A DNA stretch of 64,000 nt. Source: Polytrichum commune (Eukaryota; Streptophyta; Polytrichopsida; Polytrichales; Polytrichaceae). The position numbers were made by a program, and so were the translations under genes. Where the stretch lies: NCBI GenBank assembly GCA_950295325.1, contig OX485803.1, forward strand, positions 53,211,554 to 53,275,553, read 5' to 3'. Below are positions 1 to 12,693 of the stretch, piece by piece. The notes under the pieces were generated by a model. That model was not told the DNA's origin, did not search any database, and saw nothing but the letters and a program-made list of their open reading frames with translations. Positions within the stretch are counted from its first letter, which is position 1. Each line of letters opens with the position of its first letter.

Positions 1-2035
1 TTGGATATGCTCGTTCCCCAATGCAAGTGTATCGACATGTAAAGTTTATGAAGGGATTGAGCAAATCCGAGTTACAGATACAGTTAGTCCAGGAGGAAAT
101 TATATATGAATCTCATATGAATATAGGTACTAGAGATTCCAAAGGTCAATTATATGACCCTCAGTGTGCAGTCAGTGTGTACAATGAACTTACTGGAGGA
201 TGTCATAGTTTGTAAGCTTCAAAACATGAAGTCTCTGAACAGAAATAGTTTGGAACGTTGATTATCTGTTTTGTTCTCTGTCATACATGTGCACATCTTC
301 ATCTAGTACTCTACCAGCAATTACTAGAGCACCTTAACACGTGAAGTACTATTTTAGAGGGTGATGAGGTTTGAAAACAAAGTTACAAGATACCTTTAAA
401 TGTTAGTAAGTTAGATCAGTGAGGAGGCAATCGTTTCATTGTTGGCACCTCAACTGAGATAAGTTGACTACTTGTCTCTGTTGGGTGACACCAACTGTGT
501 TGCCAAAGTTTCAGAAATAAAGATCACAACATTCAACCATGACTGAGGTTATGTAGGTGTTGTCTGGTTCATTTTTCTTGTTTTCCAACTTCTACCAATT
601 AGATTTACACAATAGAACTCGTGTTTCATTAGCATTATCTAAGATGAAACATCAACAAAACCAGATTGAAAAGCATACCTCTCCTGATTTTCGTATGGTT
701 ATTGGAAGTGCATGTTTGTTAGTTTCTAAACTGAATATATAGGTCCTCCTAATTGTGTTCACTATTGAGTGTAGAGTAGTTTTTAATAATTGAATACGCA
801 GTCCAATCTCTTCTAAACATGTGTCGTTATGATGTTTGCTCTCTTATCTTCACTGAACCACATACCAATCAAATAAAGGAGTCCGATTAAGAAGGTGAGC
901 CACTTAAGACCCATCTACCTTGACACCTTGATGAAAGCATCACTTTTAAACATACTACAGAGCACACACATTCAGGGGCCAACTGTAGACATAACATTCA
1001 GGTTAGTGGTCATTGAAGGTCGATACACCTTAACTATGATTACACTTTGAAGGCATGGCACATTCAACTTGGAGAATTCTGCTTGTTGTGGTTGGATGTT
1101 GATTGGGGATATTGTGGGTTGTTACAGGTCAGTGCTTGTGATATTGAATTCTCCAACAACTTAATCTCTTTGAGGATTGTTGATGGCAACTTTGCTCTTT
1201 GAAATGTTTTGTAAACGGCATTGAATATTGGATAATTGAATATCAATAATATTATCATATGATAGTCTTACTTGTAATTTGTATCTTTATTTTGAATATT
1301 GTGGTCAAATTGAAGGTCCCTTCTTTGTGGTGTCCGGCCCTCTCTTCCAAATATTCCCATATCTTGTTTCTTTGGAAAGCATCGACCGTAACTTCTCTCT
1401 TTATAATGATAGCTTAGAAAGAAAGAGGTTGTTGTTGTTGAGAAAAATTCAAAGAAGTCCATGAGCACTTTAAGAGCCTCTAGTATGTAGATACTAAAGA
1501 TGTCCTAGAACCCAAATGGACAAAATGGAAAATATTCCAAGTATTTGTTTTATGATTTGTTCATTTGAAAATAATCGTAATTAGTAACACTATATTTATG
1601 GGAAACTCATATTCTAAGGGCCTTGATTAATAAGACAATTCAAGATTTATCAAATTGAGGAAAATAATAAAAATTGAAGATGATATAAGTTGAGTGCAAA
1701 TTGAGTGCAAAACCAAGGCTGGCAAACTACCCTCAAAGAAAAAAATGATCTATAAGTTCCAAAACATGTTGTATTGAGGTAACTTCATTTGTGCGTGCAA
1801 TACTTGAAATAAAATAATAAATTCAAGAAGTTTTGTGACACAGAAGAAAATTCAATTCAAAAAATTCAATGATAATGATTCAGTAATAATGAAGAAAGGA
1901 ATTAAAAAAAATCAGTAAAAATGGGGATACAAACAAGTACTCATAAACCTTAATCCTAATAAACCTAGTAATGTAAAAATTAGAACACTTAAAACAGTAG
2001 AAGCAAACTCGGATGAAACAAAAGTAAGAAACTAA
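1..2035. other. Intergenic, no gene recognised
   Basis: AT-rich sequence with only short open frames, none with a recognisable domain, splice-linked continuation or codon pattern. The longest frames are about 60 residues and look like chance. I see no RNA gene or clear repeat structure here apart from short A/T-rich runs. The duplicated block shared with 23.2 kb begins near its right end (about 1.87 kb). Confidence 0.6.
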
Positions 2036-2154
2036 ATTGTCACGCGGCGTGTGCAGGGGCCCAGATACTGGTGATGTTCTTGCAGGAGGAGTCTTGAATG
2101 TTAAGCAACAATGGCCCTCGATCCTTTCCCAACACTTGAGTCTCACGTTTCCCT

Positions 2155-2378
2155 CGGTTTCCAGGCAGATTTTTGGGCATAATTGGTCAACATCCCAGTG
2201 TTTCGAAATCCAGCTGGGAACATGTTGACATCTTCTGGTTTTTCTTTGTTTGTTTGAGATGTATTCCACAGATTCTTCTGACATGATCGATAATTCTCCG
2301 AAGTCTTGAACTTCAACCAGTGTTTTCTCAAACTCAACCGGTTCATCTGTTACTACCGATTGGTCCTCCCTGTTCATT
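2155..2378 (-). mobile_element. Old MITE copy (family of 27266-27490)
   Basis: Read on the minus strand, this segment aligns end to end with the small insertion at 27266-27490: the shared landmarks are a start like AATGAACAGGGAG, an ACAGATGAACCGGTTGAG block, a GATGTCAACATG block and an end near AAAAATCTGCC. A 165-codon open frame at 1880-2377 overlaps it, but the match to a MITE and the lack of any domain argue against a gene. The same copy is present in the duplicate at about 23405-23632, so it predates the segmental duplication. Confidence 0.6.
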
Positions 2379-2779
2379 GGTTTCCTGGGCCAGCTTAGAA
2401 TGTCCTTGGGGCTAACTTACCTGATAATAATCTGGCTTCTTGTCTACCAGCTACAGGAGTTAGCGAAGAGTGATTTCTTGTAACTTTACCACTGAGTCAT
2501 TGCCAGGTGATGCATGCAATTTAGAAATATGATGCAGGTAATCCTTGTATGTAAGTTGGCATGGTAGGAGTTTCTTTGAGATGCGTAATTTGGTGATCAC
2601 ATATTGAGGCGCGGCTCATGAACTAGACTACCAGATTACTCCATGAGCGCTGCCATTTAATTTAGTCTGGATCTTCTATGTAATTGGGTCCTGCATTTAG
2701 TGATGCTAGGGTTCCATGGACCATCCACTACAGTTGGTCGTCTCTGTCACACTTCACTTGAAGCTACAAATCTCATCTA

Positions 2780-3540
2780 CTTCGATTCAATCCACCATAT
2801 GGGCAACATGTCTTTGTGTCGGTGCCCACAATGCTACATTTAGAAATCTTTTTGATGATGAACTACAATATCCTCCGGTGCAAGATGACGTGTTGTCCAA
2901 GTTATAAAATGCTTGTAGTCAAAGTCAACATAATTGGGAGGAAGACCTATAATAATGATTGTTTATTATAGAATAAATTCTTGAATGTTCACTTTGGCAA
3001 TGAAATAAGATATTCATATGGCTTCAAAGATCATGAGGTGAATGGCCACAAACACGATTTGGAAATGTTGGCGTAGTTAACCATGCTTACTAGGTCTCAG
3101 TTCAATGTCTTTGTAACATGTCTTTTTTCCATGTGTGCACTCCAAAGAGCTTCCCAAGGCCAGCTCTCTCTTTCGGATCCCCCTGGCCTCGATTACTTTT
3201 TTGACTTTGTTGTTTCACTCCATCCTTTCATTATAATAGTAAATATATTATAAGTGTCACATTCTATTAAGAATTACACAATGCTATACCCATTTATAAT
3301 AATAATATCTTTGTGAACAAAAATCAGGATTTAGGTATATTTGGATTTATGCATGAATTTTGGACAATTCCAATTATCAATATGACGTACAATACATCAC
3401 AAAACTACACAAATATGGTGGTTGGTGAACACGGAATACATCTTTACTTGGTGAAAAAAACACATTAACAATAAAAAGATATAAAATTGTGTAACTCCAA
3501 ATAGTAAGTGACAATAAATATCATATTTAGTGTAGTATTG
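2780..3540. other. Copy-1-specific spacer
   Basis: Sequence present only in copy 1 of the duplicated block; copy 2 carries unrelated DNA at 24040-24735. AT-rich, with no gene-like frame. I see no clear terminal repeats, so I cannot say which copy is ancestral. Confidence 0.5.
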
Positions 3541-5894
3541 TGAAACTTGAAGGCTTGTTATGCCAAGCCATGAGGTGGGACACAACACCCATTGCAATTC
3601 TCAGATCGAAATCAAATTAGCAGGGTCAATATAATGAATATGTTTAATCTGTCGGGTATGATATTATTTTGTGGTCGAATGGTCCCTCAGGAGACTTCCT
3701 GTAGCTCAGTTGCCACCGTGCTGTGCACTCAAAGACGACCATGACAAAGACTAAAACATGTTTTGCAATTTGATGGTAACTGGCTTAGGTGGACCCCAGA
3801 ACATGATGACATGGATATGAGTCAGCGCCACAACATGAAGAGTACTAGGCAACTACACTGATTATCCCATTTACTGTGCGTGGTACTAACCCCACAACAA
3901 GCACTATATTGCCAAATCTCAAAATTAGTGAGGGCTTAATTTCTTACTGAGTGATACTAAATTTTGGAATACAAGCTCATTTTTCGAACATTGCAAGGAA
4001 ATTAATGAATATTCTAAGTTATTTTGTAGAGTGCATTCAAAGAAGCTCCTTCATGTTTTCAGACGGCACACCACACTCCTAAGACATATCCTAACACTAA
4101 GAAACTGAAAGGAGCTTGTTGCAAGAGTTTCCCACACTTTGACACTTTGAATTCCCGAAAAAACACTACATCTTATGGTGGCACTAGTTTCACTGGGTGA
4201 AGAAATTTAGTATCACCTTCACTAATTTCCCACACGCACTATTAGCCCACCCTCACTAAGTGGGATAACCAGTGAAGTGTAAGTGTAGTGCAAGAATGAA
4301 AGTCTGTAGTTGCTGTACAGACCAATTACAGACTTTGTTGTGTCTGCGCTGCCGACATCGGAAATGGCTTCCCGACCTTACCCATGCGGAGTCGGTATCA
4401 TCCTGGATCGCAGCAGAATAACACTGCCAATCATTTGTCAGTTTCTTCTTCAGATTCGTTAGAGGATGGGCTTTCAGTCAGTGGCAAATTGAGGTAAACC
4501 TTATATCTCCAGCAATCATCTTGACGGTTTGTAGGTCTGAATCAGCTTTCCTTACATTCTGCTTTTCGGAAGCTCTTCCTTGCTGGCTGCCAGAAATTAT
4601 ACTGTGTTGCCCAGTGTTCCTTCTTTTATTCTCGTCTCTACATTGTTGTTTTGTCCTAAATGTGAGTTTCCGGTCTTGCGCAAGTGCCTGCCTAATTTCC
4701 TGTGCCAACGGTATTTAGTACGTCTTCGATCCTAAAAACAGAGAATTACAGTTTCCGCTGTATGTACGAGCTATGCAGATAATCGAGGTTTCTTTAAAGG
4801 AGAAAATACGGTTGAGCGAATCCATAAACTACAACTTCTGGGCACACCTTCTCTTCTGTTATGGTTAACAACAACATTGTGGTGTTAAGAAGAGCTGGGA
4901 GATGCAGCCAGCCAAGAACGCAAATCTTTCGTCGATTTTGTGTGCCACAGATAATATTATGCATCATGAGGTCGATGAAAAATATCTTTCGGCTCAATTT
5001 GCGAATGTCTTTCTGTACGCCTGCCTACTGCGTTAAGAGAGTCAGGGTGTACGCTCAATTATCAAGATGAACGAATTTTTCATCACTCCGCAGCGCATAA
5101 GTGGCTTGTTGTTCTCGATGTAACTTGGTGCTGTTTCTTGGTTGTCACGCCTTCGTCTCGGGCAGAGGCTAGAGTGCTGAACAGGATACCTACCATGTAA
5201 ATCATAACCTGCATAGCCAGTCGTCGTGGACTTCTGTCTTCAGGTTTAGGGTTCTTGCAGGGAATCTACCGTTTTTGACGGTTTCTTTTTGGGTTTCTTT
5301 TATAATAAAAAACTTGATAGTTGCAGTAACCGTGTACGTTACCTGTTGAAGGTTCTTAATACTAAAAAGGTGAGTCGGTAGAAGCCTGTCGGAGGAGCAG
5401 GTAGGTATTGAAATCAAGTAGAAGGCTGCAAGAGCCGGCAGGGAACCCAAGCGCCAAACGGCAGGCTGTACCACATTTGTGGCATCGCCTGTCGATTGCC
5501 TGATTTTTCTGATTTTCTTCTTCAACCAAGGCTTTAATGTCATATATTTCCTTTTGGTAAGTGTTATCCCTTTTTTTTCATTCTAACGCCCACTCTGAAA
5601 AGGAGGCACAACCATGTCATACAGCACAATGGTCCCAATCCCTACTTGTCCACAGTTTACTGATGAGTTTGTGTTGCAAATTGTTTTTTGAAGAGTCTGG
5701 AACATCGATTGATGCATGCAGAGCTGCAGATACGGAGCGAATGCGCAGATTTGCTGGGATGTCAAGTGCGTTGCAGCTCTCGATCCAGGTTTCAACTTGA
5801 TCTGAAAACTGAATCCAACCTAAGTTGCAAAACCGAATATGCTTCTGGTCTTGCAGGTATGACAGGAATTCTGTCGCATGAACTCACACCAGTT

Positions 5895-6081
5895 CACTAA
5901 ACATCTGGTTTAGTATGACCCACCTATTCATCAATGACCCACTAATTGTCTTGCAATCACTGGTTGGCAACTAGGGAGGGCGGGTTCCAAATGACACTTG
6001 GTGCTACATGAAAGTCACGTAGAGCACTCTAATGAACATGGCGCACCAATTCTAATGCCATACTAAATCAGATGTTTAGTG
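5895..6081. mobile_element. 187-bp MITE with CACTAAAC ends
   Basis: The left end reads CACTAAACATCTGGTTTAGT and the right end, reverse-complemented, reads CACTAAACATCTGATTTAGT, giving terminal inverted repeats of about 20 bp over a 187-bp non-coding body. The same element sits at 28223-28409 in the duplicated block with the same length, so it inserted before the duplication. It lies about 350 bp upstream of the F-box start and could carry promoter sequence, which is inference. Confidence 0.7.
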
Positions 6082-6430
6082 TAGCTGACAGGATTTCAAA
6101 GGCGTCCTGTCAAGACACTAATCAAGATACATCCAGCTGATGACCCTGAAATGGCAGGCATGTCAATTCCCTCTATGGAAGGTGGTTGCCAGCCATGGTT
6201 AGGACACTAGGTACGGACATTCCTAGTCGTCAAATTGCAAATTCATGAGCGCGAAGGATAGGATTTTCCGGTAATTTTCCCCTGACGACCTAACCCTCGG
6301 AATCGGAATTGGTAGGCAGTTTGATGTGTGAATACGCTCTGAGGCCTTAAAGCATCGAGGAAGAATACATATGGCGAAATAGATACTCTCAGAATAAGAA
6401 TCGACTTGCATCTTGAAGTTTAATCTTACC

Positions 6431-7726
6431 ATGTTCATGTCAGAGTCGATTATGGAGATAAAAGGGCCACCATCATCAAACGAAACCATCAAGAGTGGGG
6501 AGGAGATGAACGATTTGGCAATGAATGCCGTTGATGTAAGAATTTTACCCACATGCGATGAACATGATAGTGAATCACTCAAAAGCCAGGGGCTCAAGTG
6601 GGACGCACTTCCGAATGACGTTCAAGGATCTATTCTGAGGAAGCTGAAATATGAGGACTTATTCCAATTCAAAAGGGTATCCAAAAGTGCGAGGGATTTT
6701 ATAGAAGATTCAACCCCATTTCTTTCGTCTCAAGAAGAGTCTGTTTCCCAAGAAGGTTCACTGACCTCCTTGTATTTTTACATTAAACATGGAGAAGTAC
6801 AGTGGTCAGGGTTTGATTTGCTGTTGAAGAAATGGAGGCCACTGCCAACATTGTGGTGCCTCCCACCTCCAGATATGTTCAAAGAGTACCTAGTGTGCGC
6901 AGGGAATGGGCTTTTGTGCGCAAATGTCTCCAAGTCTCTTAAAAATGAAAAACTGGTAGTCTGCAACCCTATGACACAAATCAGTAGGGTTTTGCCACCT
7001 CGCAACTTCCCACGGAACCCTGTGCTCATGCACATGGTGACAAATGCAACCTCATACAAGGTGATTGTTGTCGGGAGCTCAGGAATGTTGGGAGGAGAGA
7101 TTCTGTCAAGGAAAACTGAAGTTTATGACTCACGCACATCACAATGGGAAGTGACTGGTGACATGCCTGGGGTGGATTTTAGCTTGAACGAGTATCAGAC
7201 GGGAATTTTCATAAACAGAATATTATACTGCATTACGTTTCTACAAGATGGGTCTGGCAAAGGTGTGGTGGCATATGACATGGACGCAGGTAAGTGGTTG
7301 TTGGACTGGAAATGCCCTCTACCTGCTCTGGGAAATGCCATCTCATGCTCAGCTCAGCTGGTGGAGTGCGACGGTGAAGTCTACCTGTTCCAAGAACGAG
7401 AGACTGGTTGGACTGCAGAGCATTGTATTGACAAACTTGAGAATGTAACACTTGGAGGAGGGTCCGGGAAATGGAAGAATATTGTCAGAGAGCGGCAGAC
7501 AGGTGGCCGGGGACTATTGTTTCACCCTGAACTTGTGTGCGTCAGTTTCGGTGAAGGAAAGTTATGTATATTTAATTCAATCAGGCTTACAGGCAAGGTG
7601 TATGACATCCGCAATGGTGGCTATTTGGGGCCTCTTCCTTTGAACCGAAAGGGACACAAGGCGTTTCATATTAGCCTCAATCCACTATCTTCCACATTTG
7701 AGCCCAATTTTAAGAGCACAATTTGA
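6431..7726 (+). CDS. F-box/kelch-repeat protein (copy 1)
   Basis: A 431-residue protein, probably the substrate-receptor subunit of an SCF ubiquitin ligase. From the first AUG (6431), an F-box lies at about residues 55-94 (LKWDALPNDVQ, then a pattern like KRVSKSARDFIE). Plant kelch-type blocks follow: a CNPMTQISRVLPP block, TEVYDSRTSQWEV, VAYDMDAGKWLLDW and FNSIRLTGKVYD. The open frame extends six codons upstream only through a non-AUG codon, so 6431 is the preferred start; no intron is needed. It is the tandem paralogue of the gene at 29136-30659. The two are nearly identical through the kelch region but differ around the F-box and N-terminus, suggesting diversification of the N-terminal part or sequence exchange in the C-terminal part. 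Similarity ends just after the stop codons. Confidence 0.9.
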   Translation: MFMSESIMEIKGPPSSNETIKSGEEMNDLAMNAVDVRILPTCDEHDSESLKSQGLKWDALPNDVQGSILRKLKYEDLFQFKRVSKSARDFIEDSTPFLSSQEESVSQEGSLTSLYFYIKHGEVQWSGFDLLLKKWRPLPTLWCLPPPDMFKEYLVCAGNGLLCANVSKSLKNEKLVVCNPMTQISRVLPPRNFPRNPVLMHMVTNATSYKVIVVGSSGMLGGEILSRKTEVYDSRTSQWEVTGDMPGVDFSLNEYQTGIFINRILYCITFLQDGSGKGVVAYDMDAGKWLLDWKCPLPALGNAISCSAQLVECDGEVYLFQERETGWTAEHCIDKLENVTLGGGSGKWKNIVRERQTGGRGLLFHPELVCVSFGEGKLCIFNSIRLTGKVYDIRNGGYLGPLPLNRKGHKAFHISLNPLSSTFEPNFKSTI

Positions 7727-8439
7727 ATGTGGACAGCCTTGAGACTTTGCAGGAGAACTATATTTTTGTGTATAGAGCTTGGCATGCGTACGTTACTCCT
7801 GTGCACCATAGGCGAGTAAATATCAGTTCAGTAGGAAGGTCGCAAAGTGCTTGTAGAGTAATCAATGCAAAAATGTATACTATTTAGAACTATGCGGGCC
7901 ACTGTCCATATGTTGAGTACAATTTATCAAGTAGAAAAATAACAGACATTCAATTCTGGCAGGTTCTTATAGTGCACACCTGGTTTCTAGAAGTTAGCTA
8001 GCAGAATGTGGTGAATCACTTGAATCATTAGTTGTTGCAATCTATGTAGAAATGTGCACGCGTTTCTTGGATGTAAGTTTGGTGGGACTTTAGACATAAT
8101 TTCATAATTTAGTGATCACATGAGGCTCACGAACTGCACCATGAGTTTGCTCCAGCTTATGTCGATGTCTCGAGCTCCATGTCTAGATATACTACATGAT
8201 AGCTCCTGGATGCATTAATCCCAGGGTTCCATGGATCTCCTGAACTTGATCATCGAGTCTGCTCCAAATTGCATCTGCGCCTGAGTAGATTTCATTCGCG
8301 ATCACCACCAGAACAATCAATCCTTCAGGGGTGACAATATCTTAAGTGCAGGAAGATAATCTGAATGACTTGGTGCTCTATAGTCGTCAATGCTGAGGTG
8401 GCCTAATTTGTGTCTGTAATTAAGAACATATTGTAACTC
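7727..8439. other. 3' flank of F-box gene 1
   Basis: Contains the probable 3' UTR of the F-box gene. From about 7960 to 8240 the sequence resembles, at lower identity, 2440-2730 and 23700-23960 (shared landmarks include ATTTAGTGATCACAT-like and CAGGGTTCCATGGA-like strings). This indicates that the 2.4-kb and 23.7-kb blocks derive from the 3' flanks of former F-box units. No gene seen. Confidence 0.5.
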
Positions 8440-9945
8440 AGTGGCCTCTTGCAAGATGCAGAAGTGACCAAAATTTGAAGGATTGTTCAGTGCAGACCAT
8501 GTTGCGGTGTTTCCAAGATGACGAGGTTTGAGGGCAGGAGGTCGGTAGGCCATTGCACTCTGACTTTGACGACAGAAGACACTGGACTCCGACCTTCTTC
8601 GATGCAAAGGGACATGACCTGCAAGTCACTAAACACCCCCCAACGAGCTCTGGCCGTGGGTGTCAGACTGTATAGTCAGCCCCCCGCAGCTTAAGCAGGG
8701 CTGCAGCTGCCTGATCTTCCCTCCTCTCTCGCTCCTCTACTTTTCCTCCTTTCATGCTTGAGATTGAGATTCACATTGAAATCCTACTTTATACCCTCGG
8801 AAGTGAAACTGGATATCGGATGTAAAGACATTTCTAAGTTTTCAATCTCTAATATTTCACAGCACGTTCAATTGCTGACTTGAAACAGCCTGATCTTCCC
8901 TCCTCTCTTGCTCCTCTCACTCTTCATCCTCCCATGCTTGTACTTGAGATTCAGATGGAATCCCTACTTTATACCTTCATAGCGAAACTGGAGATCAGAT
9001 TTACAATTGTTTCTAAAATTTCAGTCTAAAATATTTCACAGCAAGTAAAATTGCTGGGTTGGGACATATAATTTATCATACACAAGGAAAACATTGGGCT
9101 TTAGCTGAGTTTTGGCATTGAATCTCTCCACCCCCCTGCACTGCAGTAGCTTGTAAACTTAGACGTTGCGACTTTCAGTGCAGCTCAAACAATTTGATCT
9201 GATCAATGTCCATTGAAGAAGCTCGTTCGGCGCTTTTCTTCTCTCGGAAGCGGTCATTTGGAATTTATAGTCGTGATTTAATTTTTTACGTGACTCCTTT
9301 GCGTGGAGAATGGATCAGACTCAACACACAGCGGAAGTTACCATCAAGACGGGAGAGACCATGCAGGTGTACTTCAGTATAAGCATTTAGGGTTAGAAGA
9401 GCTGATGGACGTTACGGCGATGGCAACACAAATTTGATTTCACAGTAAGATTCTTCTCAATACCATATTCGAAATCGTCCTTCCTTCGTCGATGCCTAAA
9501 AACCCTTACCAAACAGGTCCAAACATATCTAGAACTTGGAAATTCAAGTTCTGGTCCAAGTGACTTGTTTAGGGACATGGATCAATGCCTCGACAATCTA
9601 TTGTTTACCAATTTGTTGAGCACACCTACACCATATCAGTTGTTCAGGATGAGTGAGAGGACGAGGAGTGGAGAGAAAGGAGGGAAGATCGGGTAGCTGC
9701 AGCCATGGCCAAGCTGCGGGGGCTCTCACCATAAAATATACAGTCTGTTGCAGGTCTTGTTCCTTTGGATCGAAGAAGGTTGGGGTCCAGCATCTCCTTG
9801 AGTCAGAGTCAAAGTGCAATGGCCGACCGACCTCTTGTGCTCAAAGCTTGTCATCTTGGAAACACTGCAATTAGCGACATGGAGTGCACTGATCAATGCT
9901 TCAACTTCTGCTTTCACTTCTGCAACTTGCAAGGACCCAGCAGTT
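8440..9945. repeat. Large imperfect inverted repeat with internal tandem repeat
   Basis: The arm at about 8440-8760 is the imperfect reverse complement of about 9655-9940: both contain a CTGCAGCTGCCTGATC-like or reverse block, a CTCCGACCTTCTTCGATGC-like block and a TTTCCAAGATGACGAG-like block. The spacer is about 900 bp. Directly next to the left arm, about 8700-8880 is repeated in tandem at 8885-9060 (both begin with GATCTTCCCTCCTCTC). Short open frames here are shadows of the repeat. It could be a foldback element or an inverted gene fragment; I recognise no product. Confidence 0.65.
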
Positions 9946-9962
9946 AAACCCTAAACCCTAAA
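9941..9962. repeat. Short telomere-like tract
   Basis: Two to three tandem CCCTAAA-type units at the outer edge of the right arm of the inverted repeat. Too short to be more than an interstitial motif. Confidence 0.5.
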
Positions 9963-10573
9963 ACCTGGAGTGCCCATGATTGTTAGTTTCCCAAACGAAC
10001 TGCCAGCTGAAACAAGTGAAAGTCAGCCATATGGGGAGGCATAACATTAAGTAAGCAATGCTGGCAGGGTACCCTTTGAGTACCCACAATATTATCTCAA
10101 CAAGAAAGGGAAAGGTTGCAAAGCAAGGGTGAATGAATGGATAATTAATCAAATATAGTAGCTTCATGAATATACTTATCAAAGAGGTTTCCAATGCGGT
10201 TGCCGGGAGACTTTTTCAATAAGTGCAACTACCTTTTTAACCTCATCAACTATCCCATTGCTTTATGGCTATTTAGATTTGTTTAGATCGTGATTTAGCC
10301 TTGATTAGTACATTTATCACCACTTGGCATTAGTTTTGTCCTAGAAACTTACTTAATTAATTCTAAGCATGGAAAGTAACTACGCAAATAGATTAAAAGT
10401 AGCCTGAGTAAAACTCAAAGGTAGCGCAACCTTTGCTCTTGAAAGAGCATCAAACCAGCACGCACAAGTTTGATGTTCTTTTGAGAAAGTCATTCGGGGC
10501 TTGCTACTTAATGTTGTGGGAGCAGGGGAGGAGCAGTGGCCTTGCGATTCTTGCGTCATGTCGACGCAAGCCC
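9963..10573. other. Intergenic, nothing recognised
   Basis: AT-rich sequence with short frames of no recognisable content. Confidence 0.5.
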
Positions 10574-11115
10574 ACTACACCGTTTTTGGTACTTCGTGTC
10601 ACATGTGTAGTAGTGTCACCCTATTTTGAGGCGAATGCTACGTTACATTAATGATCAAAAACTTCACCATAAGTGTCACCTCATGACACTCAATGTTCAA
10701 GTGTGCTCATTAATATCTTGGCATGAGCATGTTCAAGAGTGTAATGAAGTGCATGCCTATGTTACACAATGGTCCATAAGTTGACTAAAGTATACACAAA
10801 TGCCACATGCCATTAGTATGCTCAAGAATACCTTCCTCTTGCATACTAAAATATAAACACATGACACTTGTCATAAGTCCGCTCAAAAATATCTTCTCCT
10901 TGCATATCAAAACGCAAGATTATCATCCAACATATCCCAATGTGCTACTCTAAATGTCATAATGTAGATTTTTTTTCACTTAAAGAAATTACTTATGTTG
11001 TCAAATGGAATTACATTGGCAAGTAGGGAGCGTGACACTTTGAAACCTCTAGGCATCTAGTTTTAGGCCCTTCGCAAAGAGTGTACGTGACACTAAATAC
11101 CATAAACGGTGTAGT
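10574..11115. mobile_element. TIR element, about 540 bp
   Basis: The left end begins ACTACACCGTTTTTGGTA and the right end, reverse-complemented, begins ACTACACCGTTTATGGTA; both continue with a GTGTCAC block. The body is non-coding. Part of the interior (about 10670-10800) matches the reverse complement of about 62735-62870, so the family is dispersed. I cannot see a convincing target duplication. Probably a non-autonomous DNA transposon. Confidence 0.6.
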
Positions 11116-12693
11116 CAGACTGTGTTCCTGAGCCATATCCGAGATTGCCTACAAGCATATATCCTCACCTCTTGATATGGAGGCTTAGAAACAGTATAGC
11201 AAACGAGTCAAAAGATAGCTGTAAAATATTGATCAATGCAAGAACGCTTCGTGGTTTGAGGTAGATAATGTATGATACCACACATAAATTAGTTGCAACT
11301 CATACATAAATAGTAATATATCTTTACATGTGCAAGAAGGACGTCTATTTATTATCCTTTGGGATTCTTGATCATAACATGACCAACGGGCTCATATTCA
11401 CGTTGGTGACAACACTAATGTTAGTTTTCTCTTTTTCTTTTTCTTTGGCACCTTATATAATTGTTGCAAGTCATCAAACTTCTTATCTGACCTCCATAAT
11501 GCATAAATGTGGACAACTGCATCGATGTTTTGTGAAAACAGAATACTTTTAAAGACAAACAAAATCAACATGTATAAGTTGATCGATTGGAAAGATGACC
11601 ACTTCCGAAGGTACATTAAAAAATCCTATTTGTGTGAGTGAAATATTAGAATAAAAATATCTAGCATATGCCATACTAATTTGCTAGTCAAGGTGGAATT
11701 AGCGTGGGTCCAAGACCCTGGGTCTACCCCTCAGTCTTCATGAAGACTTTTGACCAACATGTTATAAGTTACAAGACAAAAGTAGTAAAGTATAGAGTAG
11801 TCATCTACATTAACTTTCTAGTAGGAAAAATTAAAATGCCCATGCTAATTAATGTGGCCCACAATAATAGAACCATTTGGTGTGATACAACCTTACTATG
11901 ACGCTTGATAAAACATGCTTAGAGTACCCAAAAAAAATGTCATTTATTCATGTCAGTGCAAAAAACATCAACACCCCATCAAATTGCCCATATGAAAGGC
12001 TCTCTTGTATACAGATTGACCGTGAGTTTTTCTTGATATGATCACTTGAATGAAATGAAATTGATTTCAAATACAAATAAATGATCTCTACAATTACATA
12101 GAAAATACTAACAAAAAATATTAGAGTTGACCATGAGCAAGCATATTCAAAAAATTATACTATTGTTGCGATGCCAAAAATAACCTCAATTATAAATGGT
12201 GGGCACAAAGATCGAGGTGTTCAAATCTTGTGTGAATTAGTCCAGATGACTCATGAATATCCTCACAAAATCACTACAAATATATGAATCCTATGCAATC
12301 ATCTTGCATTAATGTGATGAAACAAACATTTGATCAAAAGGTTAGAGAAATATTGAAGCAAACTTCACACCTCAAATAGCAACTAACCACAACGAAGAAG
12401 ATGGACGAGAAGGCCAGCACCCATGAGCAAGAGAAGAATACACAGAGAACATGAAGAGGCCGAAGTGGAAAGCGGCCACAAAAATAAGTATTCGGCCATG
12501 GAAATAGGTATCCAACCATGGAAATACAAAAAAGATGTGTATTTATAGGGGGTCAAATCCACGGGAATAGATATTCAATCACAATAATACAATAAAGACA
12601 CGCGGTTCTATGAGGGATAACCCATGGAGATGGGTTAGGCAGTGGCTTTGATGAAAAATATCATAAATACATAAGGAGGATTATTAATATTAA
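11116..12693. other. AT-rich intergenic region
   Basis: No coding signal above chance. The largest frames (about 60-75 residues) are low-complexity or hydrophobic with no motif. Confidence 0.5.

Larger units (their letters stand above)
1870..6430. repeat. Segmental duplication, copy 1 (upstream part)
   Basis: This stretch is collinear with 23150-28760. Matching blocks are about 1870-2780 with 23150-24030, 3540-3970 with 24735-25125, 4020-5200 with 26100-27250, and 5200-6430 with 27485-28760, followed by the two F-box genes. The sub-block 5570-6390 is almost base-identical to 27898-28720. Part 2780-3540 is not shared: copy 2 has different sequence at 24040-24735. Short open frames on both strands at 4478-4720 and 5202-5800 are also present in copy 2 but show no domain and no conserved start, so I do not call genes from them. 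The block 2440-2730 also resembles the region behind F-box gene 1 (about 7960-8240), suggesting an older tandem F-box array. Confidence 0.85.

Noticed and set aside
1880-2377. 165-codon minus-strand open frame as a gene
   Set aside because: It overlaps a MITE relic with relatives at 23405 and 27266, and the frame is not conserved in the duplicate.
4478-4720. Overlapping frames on both strands, also present at 26557-26797
   Set aside because: Conserved because of the recent segmental duplication. The minus frame lacks an AUG in copy 1, and neither frame shows a domain.
5202-5543. 113-codon minus-strand frame
   Set aside because: The same frame has a stop in copy 2. A Cys-containing alternative frame is open in both but has no start or domain.
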